64,000 bases of DNA from Spiroplasma clarkii (GTDB taxonomy: Bacteria; Bacillota_I; Bacilli_A; Mycoplasmatales; Mycoplasmataceae): positions 1,116,001-1,180,000 of the forward strand of contig NZ_CP024870.1 in the NCBI RefSeq assembly GCF_002795265.1, given 5' to 3'. Of the stretch, positions 51,872 to 62,573 are shown piece by piece. Within the stretch, counting starts at the first letter, position 1. Each line of letters begins with the position of its first letter. The notes under the pieces were generated by a model. The model ran no database searches. It was not told the DNA's origin and saw only the letters and a list, made by a program, of their open reading frames with translations. Made by a program: the position numbers and the translations under genes.

Positions 51872-53646
51872 TTAATCTTTAACTCTAACTTGATAGATTC
51901 TGGCAATTACAAGTGTATTTAAAGCAAATAAAGTTAAATAGACACAAACTGCCAAATAATGATTGAAACTATAATTTTCATTAAACTCAAAATCTTTTCA
52001 AAGGATCTCAGTATTCTTAGGATTTGTAAATTTGCTTACATCAATATCACCAAGAACCAAATTTTTTGTTGGACCAAAACTAGGGACTGTATTAATTCCT
52101 TCGTTAGTAGTTAATTTATTTTGGTTAAGGTTATTTTGATAAAGTAAGGCAAAATGATTTAAAATATTAAATTTATTCATTGTGGCTAATTTTTTTTCAT
52201 TATTAATATAACTTGTGACTTCATCGGGTTCACCAAGATAAAATTGTCAACGAAACAAGTTAATTAAGATATTATTTACAATTGCAACTCCTGGTGCTTT
52301 TATATATAAGGTTTTTAATTTTTCATTAAATTGATCGGCATATTCACTGCCACTTGTATTAAAACGAACGTTTAAAAATGGTTCGAAATCCTGAATTCAA
52401 TTAATAGTAAAATCTCGATAGAGACCCTGGCTATCATCAACTGTAGCTCTAGCTACTAATAAATATTCATCATAGATTTTTTTTATAGTACTAAAGATAT
52501 TTTTTTCTTCACCCTCATAAAAACTTGTCACCAAATCAATAAATGCATCAAAATCATATTCTGTAGCAATATTCTTTTCTGATGGTCTTCTGTGGTCAAA
52601 ATCAAAGTAAGCAACTTTTAAACTTTTTGCATCTTTTGTCAGGTTTTCAATTGCCTCTGCATTGGTTAGGCATTTGTTAATAAAGTTTTCAATAATATCG
52701 CCAAGAACTGAACAATGATAAAAGGTTTGTAGATCAGTTGATGATTTGCCAAACTGATAAATTAGTCCCAAAACATTAAATGATCCAACCCCTTTTGAAT
52801 AAGCAGCCATACTAATGTCTTTATCAAAAAAAATTCACTAGTAAAATCAATTTTTGTTGGTTGCTGATTTGTTTGATTCAAAAAATCATTAAATTTGGCA
52901 AAATTTTGATTTAAGCTTGTTAACACATCTGTTTTAGGTGTAAAATCCTTAAAAATTTCAAAACCTGCTTGTGCCAAATGCAATTTGTTATTAAAGCTAG
53001 CAACCTGGATGTTTTCAATTAAAATTTGATTTTTATTTTTCCCTAAAATTTGAGTTTTGTTAACTATTGGCCCTAAAATGACTAAGATTCCAATTAAACA
53101 AATGCCTAATGTGCCAATTATTTCTTTAAACAAAATTGCCATTAGTGGACAAGTGGTGGCAAAGAAGGTGGCAAAAAAATATAAACTTAGTGTTGGTAAA
53201 ATTAAATAATTCAAACGAATAATACTTGAAGTAGTTCCAAGTGAAAGCAGGCTAGTAAAAACTAGAACAATTGTTACAAACAAATAACTTACAATTAATA
53301 AAATTATTAAACGAAGGTAAAATGTTGTTTGGGAATTAACCCCTTTTCTTTGTTCAATATTATGATAACCAAGTTTTTTTTGGTCATAAAATAAATAGTT
53401 AATGACTATAATTTGAAATCCTAATAACCCTATAATTTGACAGATAAAAACAAAAGCTATCATTAAACTTAATATTATCCTACTACCTGGTTGCAAATCA
53501 TTGATAAAATAAGCAATATTTAATAAACTAATTAAAACTACAAAAGTTAATCCTAAAACGATAACTTTTCAATCCCTAAGTGTAAACTTTAAATTAAGTA
53601 AAAGTAAGTTTTTAGCAGTTACTATTTTTTTTGATGTGAACACCAT
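51872..53646 (-). pseudogene. ABC transporter permease-like protein, frameshifted at an A8 run
   Basis: Intact layout except one frameshift: ATG 53646 opens a frame with six spans and an EQRKG loop (to about residue 270), after which the continuation lies in another frame, running to TAA 51872 with a C-terminal span (FNHYLAVCVYLTLFALNTLV). The switch falls at eight A at 52,826-52,833; nine would restore FTSEFFFDKDIS. The encoded about 591 residues would match the 587-aa neighbour. Could be a pseudogene, slippage-controlled expression or a sequence error. Confidence 0.8.
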
Positions 53647-53672
53647 AAATCTTCCTTTCTTTACAATAAATC

Positions 53673-55436
53673 TTATTGTCTATTTTTTCTTGTAAAAATA
53701 TATTGACCCAGTAATAAAAAACCAGTTGCGATTATTAGATAAACAGTTATTGCAACATAATGATTATAGTTTTGTGTTATTTTTAGCTTATGTTTGGTTC
53801 AATAAACTGTTTGATTTGTAGGAGTTACCAATAAATTAGCATCTGTTGCAGATATTTTGGGTACATCTATCGGTAATATGCTTCCTGCGACAATTTTGTT
53901 TCACTTAATTTTTTGATTATTATTTAAATTATTTATGTAAATCTCTAATCCGTGATTTAGTAGATTAATTTTGTTTAAAATGTTACTAGTTTTGGCATCT
54001 TTCAAAAAGCCGCTTAAATTTGCATTTTCACCTGTATAAACATTATCAATGTAATATACACTTCTCATTCCACTCATTAACATACTGTTGACCATTACAA
54101 CTCCAGGAACTTTTAAATAAAGATCATAAACTGCTTTATTTTTTTGATCTACTTTTAAGTTTAATCCTTCTTCTCAAATGGGGTTCTCAATTGCTTCTTG
54201 TCAGCTTGAACCACTCAATTTTCCTCGAAAAATTACATCCTCAGTTTCTATGCCATTAGTTTCTAAATCAAGCACATATTTTTGATAAGTATTTTTTAAA
54301 TAATCAAACAATTCAGGTTGTTGATTTTTAAATAATGGTTTAATTGCTTTTAAAAACCCTTGAAAGTCATACTCAATAGTACTGCCTGATAAAAATGTAC
54401 TTCTATCATAATACTGAATATTAATTGATGTTTCAGGACTTACTTTAGGTAAATCAGCTTGATTTTTCAAACACTGTTCAATAAATCAATCAAGTTTAGT
54501 TCCAAGTTCTGTATTTGCAAAAATGTTTTGCAATTCACCTTGTTCATTTTCAAAGTAAGAGATTATTCCTATATCAAGATTATTAACATAAGCTTTTGAA
54601 TGATTATTTTGTTGATTTTTCAAGGGATTATAAAAGCTTAGGTCTTCAAAATTAACTTCAGGAACTGTTTCACTAACATTTAAGAATTTATTTAAAGTAT
54701 TTAAGTTTTGATTTAGTTTTGTCAGAAGATTATCATCTTCTTGAATGCCTCCAAAAGCTTGGTAACTTTGTCCTGAATAAATTAATTTTTCACTTGTCTT
54801 GTAAAATTCACCAACTCTATCTTGATTGTAAATTGACTTTTTATTAATCTCTCCTGAAAGTGGAGAAATTATTGGACTAACTACTGTGGTTAAAGTTATC
54901 AATAACAAAATAAGAATTGCTGGAGCACCTTTAAAGAGCACAACCACAAATGTTGTTGTGACACAAATCACAAAACCAAAAAAGTACAGTGACAGCACTG
55001 GAAAGTAAATTAAATTTACAGTGTATTTGCCAAGGTTTGGAGTTAATCAATAAAAGCTTGCAAAAATTAATACTACTGTTATGCAAATATAATTGATTGT
55101 TAGTGATACTAAAAATCTTAGATAATATGATGTAGCTAAAGGAATTCCTTTTCTTTGTTCGGTTTTAATGAAACCACTTTTTTTATGATTTTGAAAAATT
55201 GCATTAAACAATATTATATTAAAAACTGACAATGCTGAAATTGAAAGGCAAAATGTTGTTACCATTCCTTTTGAAAACTGTAATAAGTTTTCAGCACCTG
55301 AGTTAAGATAAAGTTTTTGAATTAATAACATAAAAAGACAAAATACTAAGGCAGAGATTCAAACACTTTTGTTAAAAATGCTTGCAATTAAATTAATTCT
55401 AAATAGGTATCACCCTTGTTGTCATCTAGATTTCAT
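53673..55436 (-). CDS. ABC transporter permease-like protein, 587 aa
   Basis: Six N-terminal spans, cytoplasmic KTEQRKGIPLATSYYLR loop shared with the frameshifted neighbour, a large hydrophilic domain (about 210-540) and a last span (YVAITVYLIIATGFLLLGQY). TGA codons at seven or more positions are Trp. ATG 55436 overlaps the region of the ATPase stop (TAGATAATATG). With the ATPase at 55,438 and the second permease it forms an ABC-2-like exporter; substrate unknown. Confidence 0.85.
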
Positions 55437-55437
55437 A

Positions 55438-56178
55438 TTATCTAGGTCTTAAAACATCTTCTAATTTGATGTTTCCTTCTTTTTTGGTGTGATGTTTTAA
55501 GTAAATTTGTAAAATATCATCTTTACTTTTATCAATTTCTTGACTAAAAACTATTTTACCTTGATCTATTAAAACTAATTTGTTTGCAACTTGTTGAAGC
55601 TCTTCAAGTACATGACTTGCAATTAGTATTCCAATTCCTGCTTGGTGAATCTCTTCAATTGTTTTCATAAACTCAATTTTACTTTCTACATCTAGATTTG
55701 CTGTTGGTTCATCAAAAAAGATGTATTGTGGTTTTTGAATCAAAACACTTGCTAAAATTATCTGCTTTTTTTGCCCAGCTGAAAGATTTATTATTTTATT
55801 ATTTAAAAGATTTTCGATATTTAAAGATTTTGCAATCTGATTTAATCTTTCTTGGATATCATTTTTTTTCATGCACATAACATAACCATGATAAAAAATA
55901 TAATCTTTAGCCTTAACACTTAAACCTATGTTATTGCTATCTGGAAAGAAAGCAACTTTTTTTAAATTTTCATTTTCAAAGATGCTTTCTCCATCAAATA
56001 AAACTTCACCTTCAGATATCTTTAATTCATTAAAGATAGCTTTAATTGTTGTGGTTTTCCCAGCTCCATTGTTTCCAACAAAAGCAACCACATCACTAGG
56101 TTTAATGGTAAAATTAATTTTTGTGATGCCAAATGTGCTATTTTTGTATGTTTTTGAGAGATTTATTACTTCAATCAT
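55438..56178 (-). CDS. ABC transporter ATP-binding protein
   Basis: 246 aa. Walker A GNNGAGKTTT, Q-loop region FFPDSNNIG, signature LSAGQKKQ, Walker B YIFFDEPTANLD and H-loop IASHVLEEL. Matches ATPases of ABC-2 type exporters. First gene of the three-gene exporter unit; the ribosome site AAAGGATAATAA precedes ATG 56178. Confidence 0.95.
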   Translation of the reverse strand: MIEVINLSKTYKNSTFGITKINFTIKPSDVVAFVGNNGAGKTTTIKAIFNELKISEGEVLFDGESIFENENLKKVAFFPDSNNIGLSVKAKDYIFYHGYVMCMKKNDIQERLNQIAKSLNIENLLNNKIINLSAGQKKQIILASVLIQKPQYIFFDEPTANLDVESKIEFMKTIEEIHQAGIGILIASHVLEELQQVANKLVLIDQGKIVFSQEIDKSKDDILQIYLKHHTKKEGNIKLEDVLRPR

Positions 56179-56241
56179 AATTTATTATCCTTTCCTTTTG
56201 GTTAATGAACCTTGTTCACTTTTCTGTTTTTGCATAATAAC

Positions 56242-56285
56242 AAAAAATAGCAACTAAAGAACTTGACTCTTTAGTGCTATTTAAT
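56242..56285 (-). terminator. Terminator behind the 202-aa secreted protein
   Basis: AAATAGCACTAAAGA / TCTTTAGTTGCTATTT with one bulged base and TTTTTTG on the minus strand. Separates this gene from the ABC unit. Confidence 0.8.
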
Positions 56286-56319
56286 TTAAAATTTTTGTAA
56301 TTCTGCAAAGAACTTGTTT

Positions 56320-56928
56320 TTACATATCAAAAGCAATTTTTGCTGAATTAAACATTAACCTATTTGTACCTTTACCTGCAGTGTTTATAGCTCCATTCCC
56401 ACCATTAACAGCATATGAGTCCATAACAATATGGAAATTTAGCTGTTTGTTGTATGCAGTATACATATACTTGACACTATATGTTGCTTCAACAAAGTCT
56501 CCATCAACCTGAGATCTTGCATATCCTATAGTTTTTGCAACTTCCTTACCTTCATCACGATAACCAAATTCACTATAGCTTATAGATACAATCGATCCAC
56601 TTGGTATTAATTTTTTGTAATATATATCCACCATTGAGCCTGAAATGTCAAATTCTACAACCATATTTTGAAAGATACTTGGATATTCTTCTTGTTCTTT
56701 TTGAAAATCAATTGTATAATTATTAGTAAATATTGTATGTGCCTGAGATGTTTTATTTCAAGCCCAGTCACCAGTACCTGCATCTACTCTATCGGTTTCA
56801 TCATAATTATAATTCTTGGTAAGGACTATTCTAACATAGTCTTTCTCTTTTCAGCTTTCAGTTGAAAGTTGAGTGATTGGTGTGATTCCAAATGCAGTTA
56901 TTGCAATCGGTAACAATAATTTTTTCAT
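56320..56928 (-). CDS. Secreted protein, 202 aa, paralogue A
   Basis: Signal peptide MKKLLLPIAITAFGITPITQ without lipobox. Body alternates strands; conserved parts FDISGSMVDIYYKKL, TIGYARSQVDGDF and the terminal GKGTNRLMFNSAKI recur in the neighbouring gene at 57,208. No enzyme motif seen. Site GGGGGAAGAAAA before ATG 56928. A gap of 279 bases to the next gene holds AT-rich sequence and one AGCGTTA. Confidence 0.82.
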
Positions 56929-57207
56929 TTTTCTTCCCCCTTTTAAACTAAATTTGTGAAATAGGTTGAAAAAGCATGCTTTATAAAACTATATCTTATT
57001 CAACTCCACTCGCAAATATTCTAACGCTATTTTTACGTAGTTATTGTAAATAAAACAATTTTTATAATTTAAAAGTTTTTTTATTGCTCTTACTTTAAGT
57101 TTGCAAACTCAAAGTAACTAAAAAATACTTACATGTAGACTTATTTGTTTATAATTTTAAAAGTTAGCAAAAAGTTTGAGTAAATATTTTTAATTGCAAA
57201 CTAAATT

Positions 57208-57819
57208 TTACTTATAAGAGCCACAATAAATATTTACACACTTTAACACTAAACGATTTGTACCTTTACCTGCAGTTACTAAATTTTTATTACCATTATT
57301 AAATGCTTTGGACTCTAACATCACATTAAAAACTAATCTTTGGTTATAAGCAAAATATTTATATCTTAAACTATATTTACCTTCAATAAAATCTTCATTT
57401 ACTTGTGAACGAACTGTACCAATAGTTATTGTAGATCATTCCCCTGGATCTTGATGTTCAAAATCGCTATAAGTCACCAGAACAACTGGTTGATCCAAAT
57501 CTAATTTATTGTGATAAATATCTACTAGTGAACCTGTTAAATCAAAGGCCACTGTCATTCTTTCAAAAACATAAGGATATTTAACTGCTATTTTTTTAAA
57601 ATCAATTATTAATTCAGGAGTCATGTAAATTCGGTGGTTTGAATAATCAATTTCTTCAAAACCAACCCTTGACTCTACTCTCATTTCTTTTACTAAATTA
57701 AATTTTTTTGTAATCACAAATTGGTCACTAAAATTGCTAGGTGTTGAGTTTTTTAACGTAGTAGTTTGGTCTACAAACTCAAGTGTGTCTTCAGCATCTT
57801 GAATAACTGCTTTTTTCAT
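57208..57819 (-). CDS. Paralogue B of the 202-aa protein, without signal peptide, 203 aa
   Basis: Aligns over the C-terminal two thirds with the secreted neighbour: FDLTGSLVDIYHNKL, GTVRSQVNEDF, YNQRLVFNVMLES and GKGTNRLVLK. The N-terminus (MKKAVIQDAEDTLEF) is hydrophilic, so the product is expected in the cytoplasm or leaves by another route. One TGA-coded Trp. Site GAGAAGGC. Function unknown. Confidence 0.82.
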
Positions 57820-58129
57820 ATTTTAGCCTTCTCTCTTTGATTTAATTTTAGCACTATTTCAACCTTGCTTTCAAAAAATGGTTATTTTTTGAATTGAATA
57901 AACTAGAAAAAGACTAAAATTGTTCACTAAATTAAAGCAAAAATAACATATTTGATAAATTTAATTAGTTAAATGATTAATTTTAAGAAATTTAAATTTA
58001 TCTTTCCCCTACCCCTATTTGCTTTAAAATAGGGTGTTTTACTAATCATTTAGTTTACTTTAAACAACCGAAAAGTTTGCATAATACGAAACGGTTTTAT
58101 ATAATTAATTAGTAAGGGAAATTGATAAT
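57820..58129. other. Divergent regulatory region, 310 bases
   Basis: Between paralogue B (minus) and the GH18-like lipoprotein (plus). Holds a perfect ten-base inverted repeat TAAATGATTA (57,970-57,979) / TAATCATTTA (58,043-58,052); inside it lies a second hairpin CCCTATTT/AAATAGGG (58,013-58,034). A plus-strand promoter follows. Confidence 0.6.
58077..58105 (+). promoter_or_regulatory. Promoter of the GH18-like lipoprotein
   Basis: TTGCAT (58,077-58,082), 17 bases, TATAAT (58,100-58,105). The start codon is 24 bases further on with AAGGGAAA as ribosome site. Confidence 0.65.
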
Positions 58130-61096
58130 ATGAAGAAAATACTAACTATGTTATCAGTGCTAACAGTTGCAGCTCCTTTAGCTGCAACTGTTCAAGCATG
58201 TGACCTTGGTCGCTTTGGTGGAATGAAAGTTCCCAAACCAAATTATGACAAGGATGGAGCTGACAATGTTGAAGCAGAAACAGATCAGTTCTCAATGAAA
58301 CAAAATCAACAAAAAAACAGATTAGTAATTGATCAGGCATTAACTACTGATTATTCAAAACCATCAACAAGAAATTTTGGATTAAATATTGAATCAAAAA
58401 TCCAAATTACTGGACCAAGTAATCCAAAATCAACTCTTGCTGGTAAAGATATATTTAGTCAAAATGTAAGTGAAGAAACTAAATTCACTCCATATGCAGA
58501 TGCAGGAATTGTTGAAGATACTGCTGAATACATGATGAAACAAAAAGGTGTTGGAGGTTCACACAGAGGTGAAGCAGAAGCACAATTAGGAGAAAAAAAC
58601 ATTGATTACAGCATCAAAGGATATGCAAAACATGCAGGTAATGACTACAAAGGTGTAAAACTTGGATTTATGCAAAATGCTTCAGATACTGGTGAATTGA
58701 TGCCGATGTGAAATGCGACTCCTGCTCAAGTTGGAACTACCATTGATTCTAATGGTATCTTAGCAGAAACTGGAAAAGGTGCTGAATATGCTGACTGATT
58801 CAATGAAAGAATTGATGGTTGACTAAATGAAGAAAATGCAAAAGAAAAAGATGTAACTATTTCATTTGGACCATTTGCAAATTCATTTTGACATGTAGCA
58901 TGACAAAATAACCGTACTCCTGAGCAATTAGCTGAATCAATTCAAAAAATTGGTGAAAGATACAAGACTCAAAAATTTGAATTCTACTTTGCAGCACCTT
59001 ATTTAAGTGCAAGAGATGGAGATTACTTTGATTCTCAAATCTTATTAGCAAGTGCTTTAAAAATCTTAATGGAGAGAGATAAACATTTTGATTTCACTCT
59101 AGCATTAGTGGTATCCACAAAAGATGGAGTTGCAGCAGTTGGAGATGCCAATGCAATGAATATTGGTGATGAAGCAAGTGCATTGTATTCATTTACAAAA
59201 TATCTAGGAATGAACTTTAGATTAAACTTAGTTCCCTACTTAACAATATCTGATTACAATATTGCAAAACCTGAAACAGATTGAGAACTACCAGCAATCA
59301 CAAAAGCAATTGAAACTACAAATGCAACTTGAAGATCAATCCAAACCAGACTTAATGGTAGTGAAACTGTAAATGAACAAAACACTTATAAAAGAATGGG
59401 TGTTACACCTTGAATTGGAAGAAGAGCAGAAGCAGCAACATATAGTTTTACTCCACAAGATGCATTAAAATTAAGACAATTTGCAAAAGATAAAAAACTG
59501 GGAAACATTTCAATGTTTTATATTTCAAGAGATGTCCCAAGTTTATTTGAATCAAATGGTGGAACAGTTGATAGTCTAGCAGATCAAAATGCACTAGACC
59601 AAAACATCAGAAGTGGTGCAGGATATAAACAGTACACATATGCAGATGTTTTAAGTGGAAAAACAACTAATGTTGATGACATTAGTGAGAAAACAACATT
59701 AACAGACATTAAAGCTATTGGTGGAATTGACTACCATGAAACTTTAAACTCAATTAACTTTACACCTGATGAAGGTGATTGAGATTGAACTATTCCAGGT
59801 GAATCAACACCTAACCCAGGTGGTGGAGCTGGAAATAACGGAGATGGTGCTATTACAAACCCATCACTTCCAGATAAAATCCCTACAGGATTTGGAAAAA
59901 GTTTATTTACTTCATGAGCTGATGCAAACCCAAACAGAACAAACAAAATTTCAAAACAAGCAAATGCAAACAGCAATGTTTACTTCTCTCCATATTTGGA
60001 TGCAGGACTATACAGTGGAAATGATATAAAATCAATTAATGATAAATCAGGATTAGACCATTTAACATTAGCCTTTGTTCAACAAGCAAATGCAAACAAT
60101 GATACAATGGAACTATCAATTGCTGGAACAAGTAGAGGTGGAGAAGCTTATACTTGATGAGAAGACAGTCAATTATGAGGACAAATGTTAAAACCTCTTG
60201 CTGAATCTGGAAACTTCAAAAATATTAAAACTGCATATGGAGGAGCAATTACAGGTGGTTTTGTTGATAAAAACCCATGAGACTTTGCTCAAACAAGAAC
60301 TAACAATGATGCAGAAGCTGTGGCAATGCTTGAAAAAGGTCTTGTTGACTTCCAACAAGACTTAGTCAACCTTGCAAAAAGAAAAGGTGCTACCAATGTC
60401 ACAATGCCAAAAGCAATTGACTTTGATATTGAAGGACATGCCCAAGATAGAGATGATGCTAACCGAGTTTTAGCAAAAACTCTTGCAAAAATGAAAAAAG
60501 CAGATTCAAGTTGAGACTTCTCAGTAACATTACCTGTTTTACCTACTGGTTTAACAAGTACAGGTTACAAAGTTATGGATATTTTTGTCAAAGAATACCA
60601 AGCAGCTGGTTTAAGTATCAATGACTTACCAGTAGTTAACTTAATGTTAATGGACTATGGAGACCCAATTTACCAAACTGCTATGGCTAATGGTAAAACA
60701 AACTTTGATCTTGCTTATGATGCCATTGTTAATACCAGAGACAACTTAGCAACTTCAATTTTCAACAACTATGGTCAAAAAGTTACTGGTGATAATGCCC
60801 TATTAAACAAAATTGGAGCAACTCCAATGATTGGGGTTAATGATACAGTTTATGGAGTCTTTACATTAGAAGATGCTAAAGAATTATATAACTTTGGTCA
60901 TGAAGTTGGTTTAGCCTACTTATCAATGTGATCAATGAATGATGACCGTGGAAATGACTTCTACACAGGTAAACCTGGAAACAAATCATTATTATCACAT
61001 GGACTAGCTTACTTAAATGAATATGACTTTGCCAAAGCATTATATGGTAAATGAGATGCTGGAGTTACAAATCCAAAAGACAGTGTTAGTCAATAA
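58130..61096 (+). CDS. Two-domain GH18 chitinase-like lipoprotein, 988 aa
   Basis: Lipobox Cys24 (MKKILTMLSVLTVAAPLAAT, then VQAC). Two homologous GH18-type domains: one about residues 100-520, the other about 610-980, joined by a Gly/Pro/Asn linker (STPNPGGGAGNNG). Domain 2 keeps the chitinase signature AIDFDIEG with Asp764, Asp766 and catalytic Glu768, and the end strand YLSMWSMNDDRG. Domain 1 has the parallel segments (FTPYADAG, TISFGPF, ISMFYISRD) but reads KFEFYFAAP in place of the signature. More than ten TGA-coded Trp, including near the active site. Likely binds or cuts chitin or another GlcNAc polymer on the outside of the cell, for instance in an arthropod host. Confidence 0.88.
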
Positions 61097-61104
61097 ATTA
61101 TTTT

Positions 61105-61134
61105 AAATACAAGTAAAATTACTTGTATTTTTTT
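61105..61134 (+). terminator. Terminator of the GH18-like gene
   Basis: AAATACAAGTAA / TTACTTGTATTT stem followed by TTTTTTT. Confidence 0.92.
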
Positions 61135-61208
61135 ATCAAAAATTTTAAAATTAGTGGCGAACTTAGCTTTTAAATTACGATTATATCTTTGAAAGGAAGT
61201 CTTAAACA

Positions 61209-61697
61209 ATGATTTTAAAAAACAAAGGCATGTATTTAGAGACAATTATTAATAATAGTATCTCTGTAAATGCCAGTAAACATCTCTTGATTCAAAAAAT
61301 GCCACTCAGTGGATCAATTTTTGAGGTTAATAACAGTGTTATTAAGGCAAGATTAACCAAACACACATTTTGTGATTATGTAGGTCTTTTCCATGGTCAT
61401 TACTTAGAATTTGATGCTAAGGAAACTGAACTTAACTATTTTTCACTAAGTAATATCAAAACAAAGCAATTAGAAAAACTAAAGACTGTTGCTGAACTAT
61501 CTGGTTTAGCTTTTATAGTAGTTTATTTTCATAAAATTGATAAGTACTTTGGATTGACTTACAAAGAAATTACCCAATTTCAAACAAAAAAAATACCACT
61601 TGAATGGTTTGTTCAATATGGTACTGAAATTCACTTTGCAAACTTAACCTTGCAATTATGTGATTACCTTAATCATTTAATCAATTATACTTTGTAA
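61209..61697 (+). CDS. recU: Holliday junction resolvase RecU
   Basis: 162 aa. NKGMYLETIINNS, LIQKMPLSGSIFEV, FCDYVGLFHGHYLEFDAKET (catalytic Asp, Glu and Lys) and TKQLEKLKTVAELSGLAFIVVYF follow the RecU/PD-(D/E)xK pattern. Shorter than Bacillus RecU at the N-terminus, as in other Mollicutes. Site AAAGGAAG before the ATG. Converges with dnaD and overlaps its 3' end by 29 bases; works downstream of RecA in recombination. Confidence 0.93.
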   Translation: MILKNKGMYLETIINNSISVNASKHLLIQKMPLSGSIFEVNNSVIKARLTKHTFCDYVGLFHGHYLEFDAKETELNYFSLSNIKTKQLEKLKTVAELSGLAFIVVYFHKIDKYFGLTYKEITQFQTKKIPLEWFVQYGTEIHFANLTLQLCDYLNHLINYTL

Positions 61698-62223
61698 TTT
61701 TTAATGGCTTATTAGTTTTTAATAATAAATTAAGTTCTTTAATTAAATCTGGATAGTTTTTAATTTGTTTTTCAATAATTAAAGCTTTAACTTTTTGTTG
61801 AGAAATCCCCTTATCAAGAAACTCATTTAACTCATCAACTTGAGCTGTAGTCAATTTTTGAGCTACAATTTTGCTAATGTAATCAAAATTGTCCTGAGTT
61901 GAGTTCTTGCTAAGTTCTTCTTCTAAAGCAATTAAAATTCTTGTAAAAAGTGGGGTAAAATTCAGAACACTGCGTCGGTTTTTTTGTTCAATACTTACCA
62001 AATTTTTATTAACTAAATATGACATTTCTTTTTCAATGGCATCTCGATCCATTGTCATATACTCAGATAATTGTGATGGGGTGAAACTTTTAGCTTCATC
62101 ATTAGACAGTTCTAAAATTAGCAAGATTATGGCAAGCTGCTTTTCAGTAATGTTTAGTTTTGCATAATTTAAGATTAAAAGTGATTTTTTATTAATCAAT
62201 CCTTTATTAAAAAGTTCAAACAT
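61669..62223 (-). CDS. dnaD: DnaD-like primosomal protein
   Basis: 184 aa. N-terminal winged helix (NITEKQLAIILLILELS, FTPSQLSEYMTMDRDAIEKEM) and a C-terminal helical segment about the size of a DnaD-B domain, but without a clear YxxxIG motif, hence some doubt. DnaD loads the replicative helicase with DnaB/DnaI. The TGA at 61,681 is Trp and the gene ends four codons later at TAA 61,669, inside recU. Site GAGGAG. Sits behind the hup terminator. Confidence 0.82.
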
Positions 62224-62235
62224 TTTTTTACTCCT

Positions 62236-62271
62236 CGAAAAAAATAAAAGTTGCTAGGGCAACTTTTATTT
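62236..62271 (-). terminator. Terminator of the der-gpsA-hup operon
   Basis: AAATAAAAGTTGC / GCAACTTTTATTT, 13-bp stem with TAGG loop, then TTTTTTT on the minus strand. Confidence 0.93.
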
Positions 62272-62280
62272 CAAATAGAA

Positions 62281-62556
62281 CTATTTAGCAACAGCTTCTT
62301 TTAATTGTTTAGCTGGTTTGAATTTTGCAACAGTAGTTGCTGCTATTTGAATTTTTTCTTTTGTTTTAGGATTAATTCCTTCACGTGCTGCTCTTGGTGC
62401 TGCCACAAATTTACCAAATCCTGCAATTGAAACTTCTTCGTTTGCAACTAAACATCCTGTGATTTCATCAAAAAGGAAGTTTACGTATGATTCAGCATCT
62501 GTTTTTGAAAAATCACCTTTAATAGCTAATTTATCTGCTAGATCTTTTTTTGTCAT
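62281..62556 (-). CDS. hup: HU-type DNA-binding protein
   Basis: 91 aa. Histone-like dimer that bends DNA. TKKDLADKLA, EVSIAGFGKFVAAPRAAREGINPKT (beta arm) and TVAKFKPAKQLK are standard. Ends TAG. Site GAGGGG overlaps the gpsA end 17 bases upstream. Confidence 0.97.
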   Translation of the reverse strand: MTKKDLADKLAIKGDFSKTDAESYVNFLFDEITGCLVANEEVSIAGFGKFVAAPRAAREGINPKTKEKIQIAATTVAKFKPAKQLKEAVAK

Positions 62557-62573
62557 GGTTAATTACCCCTCGT

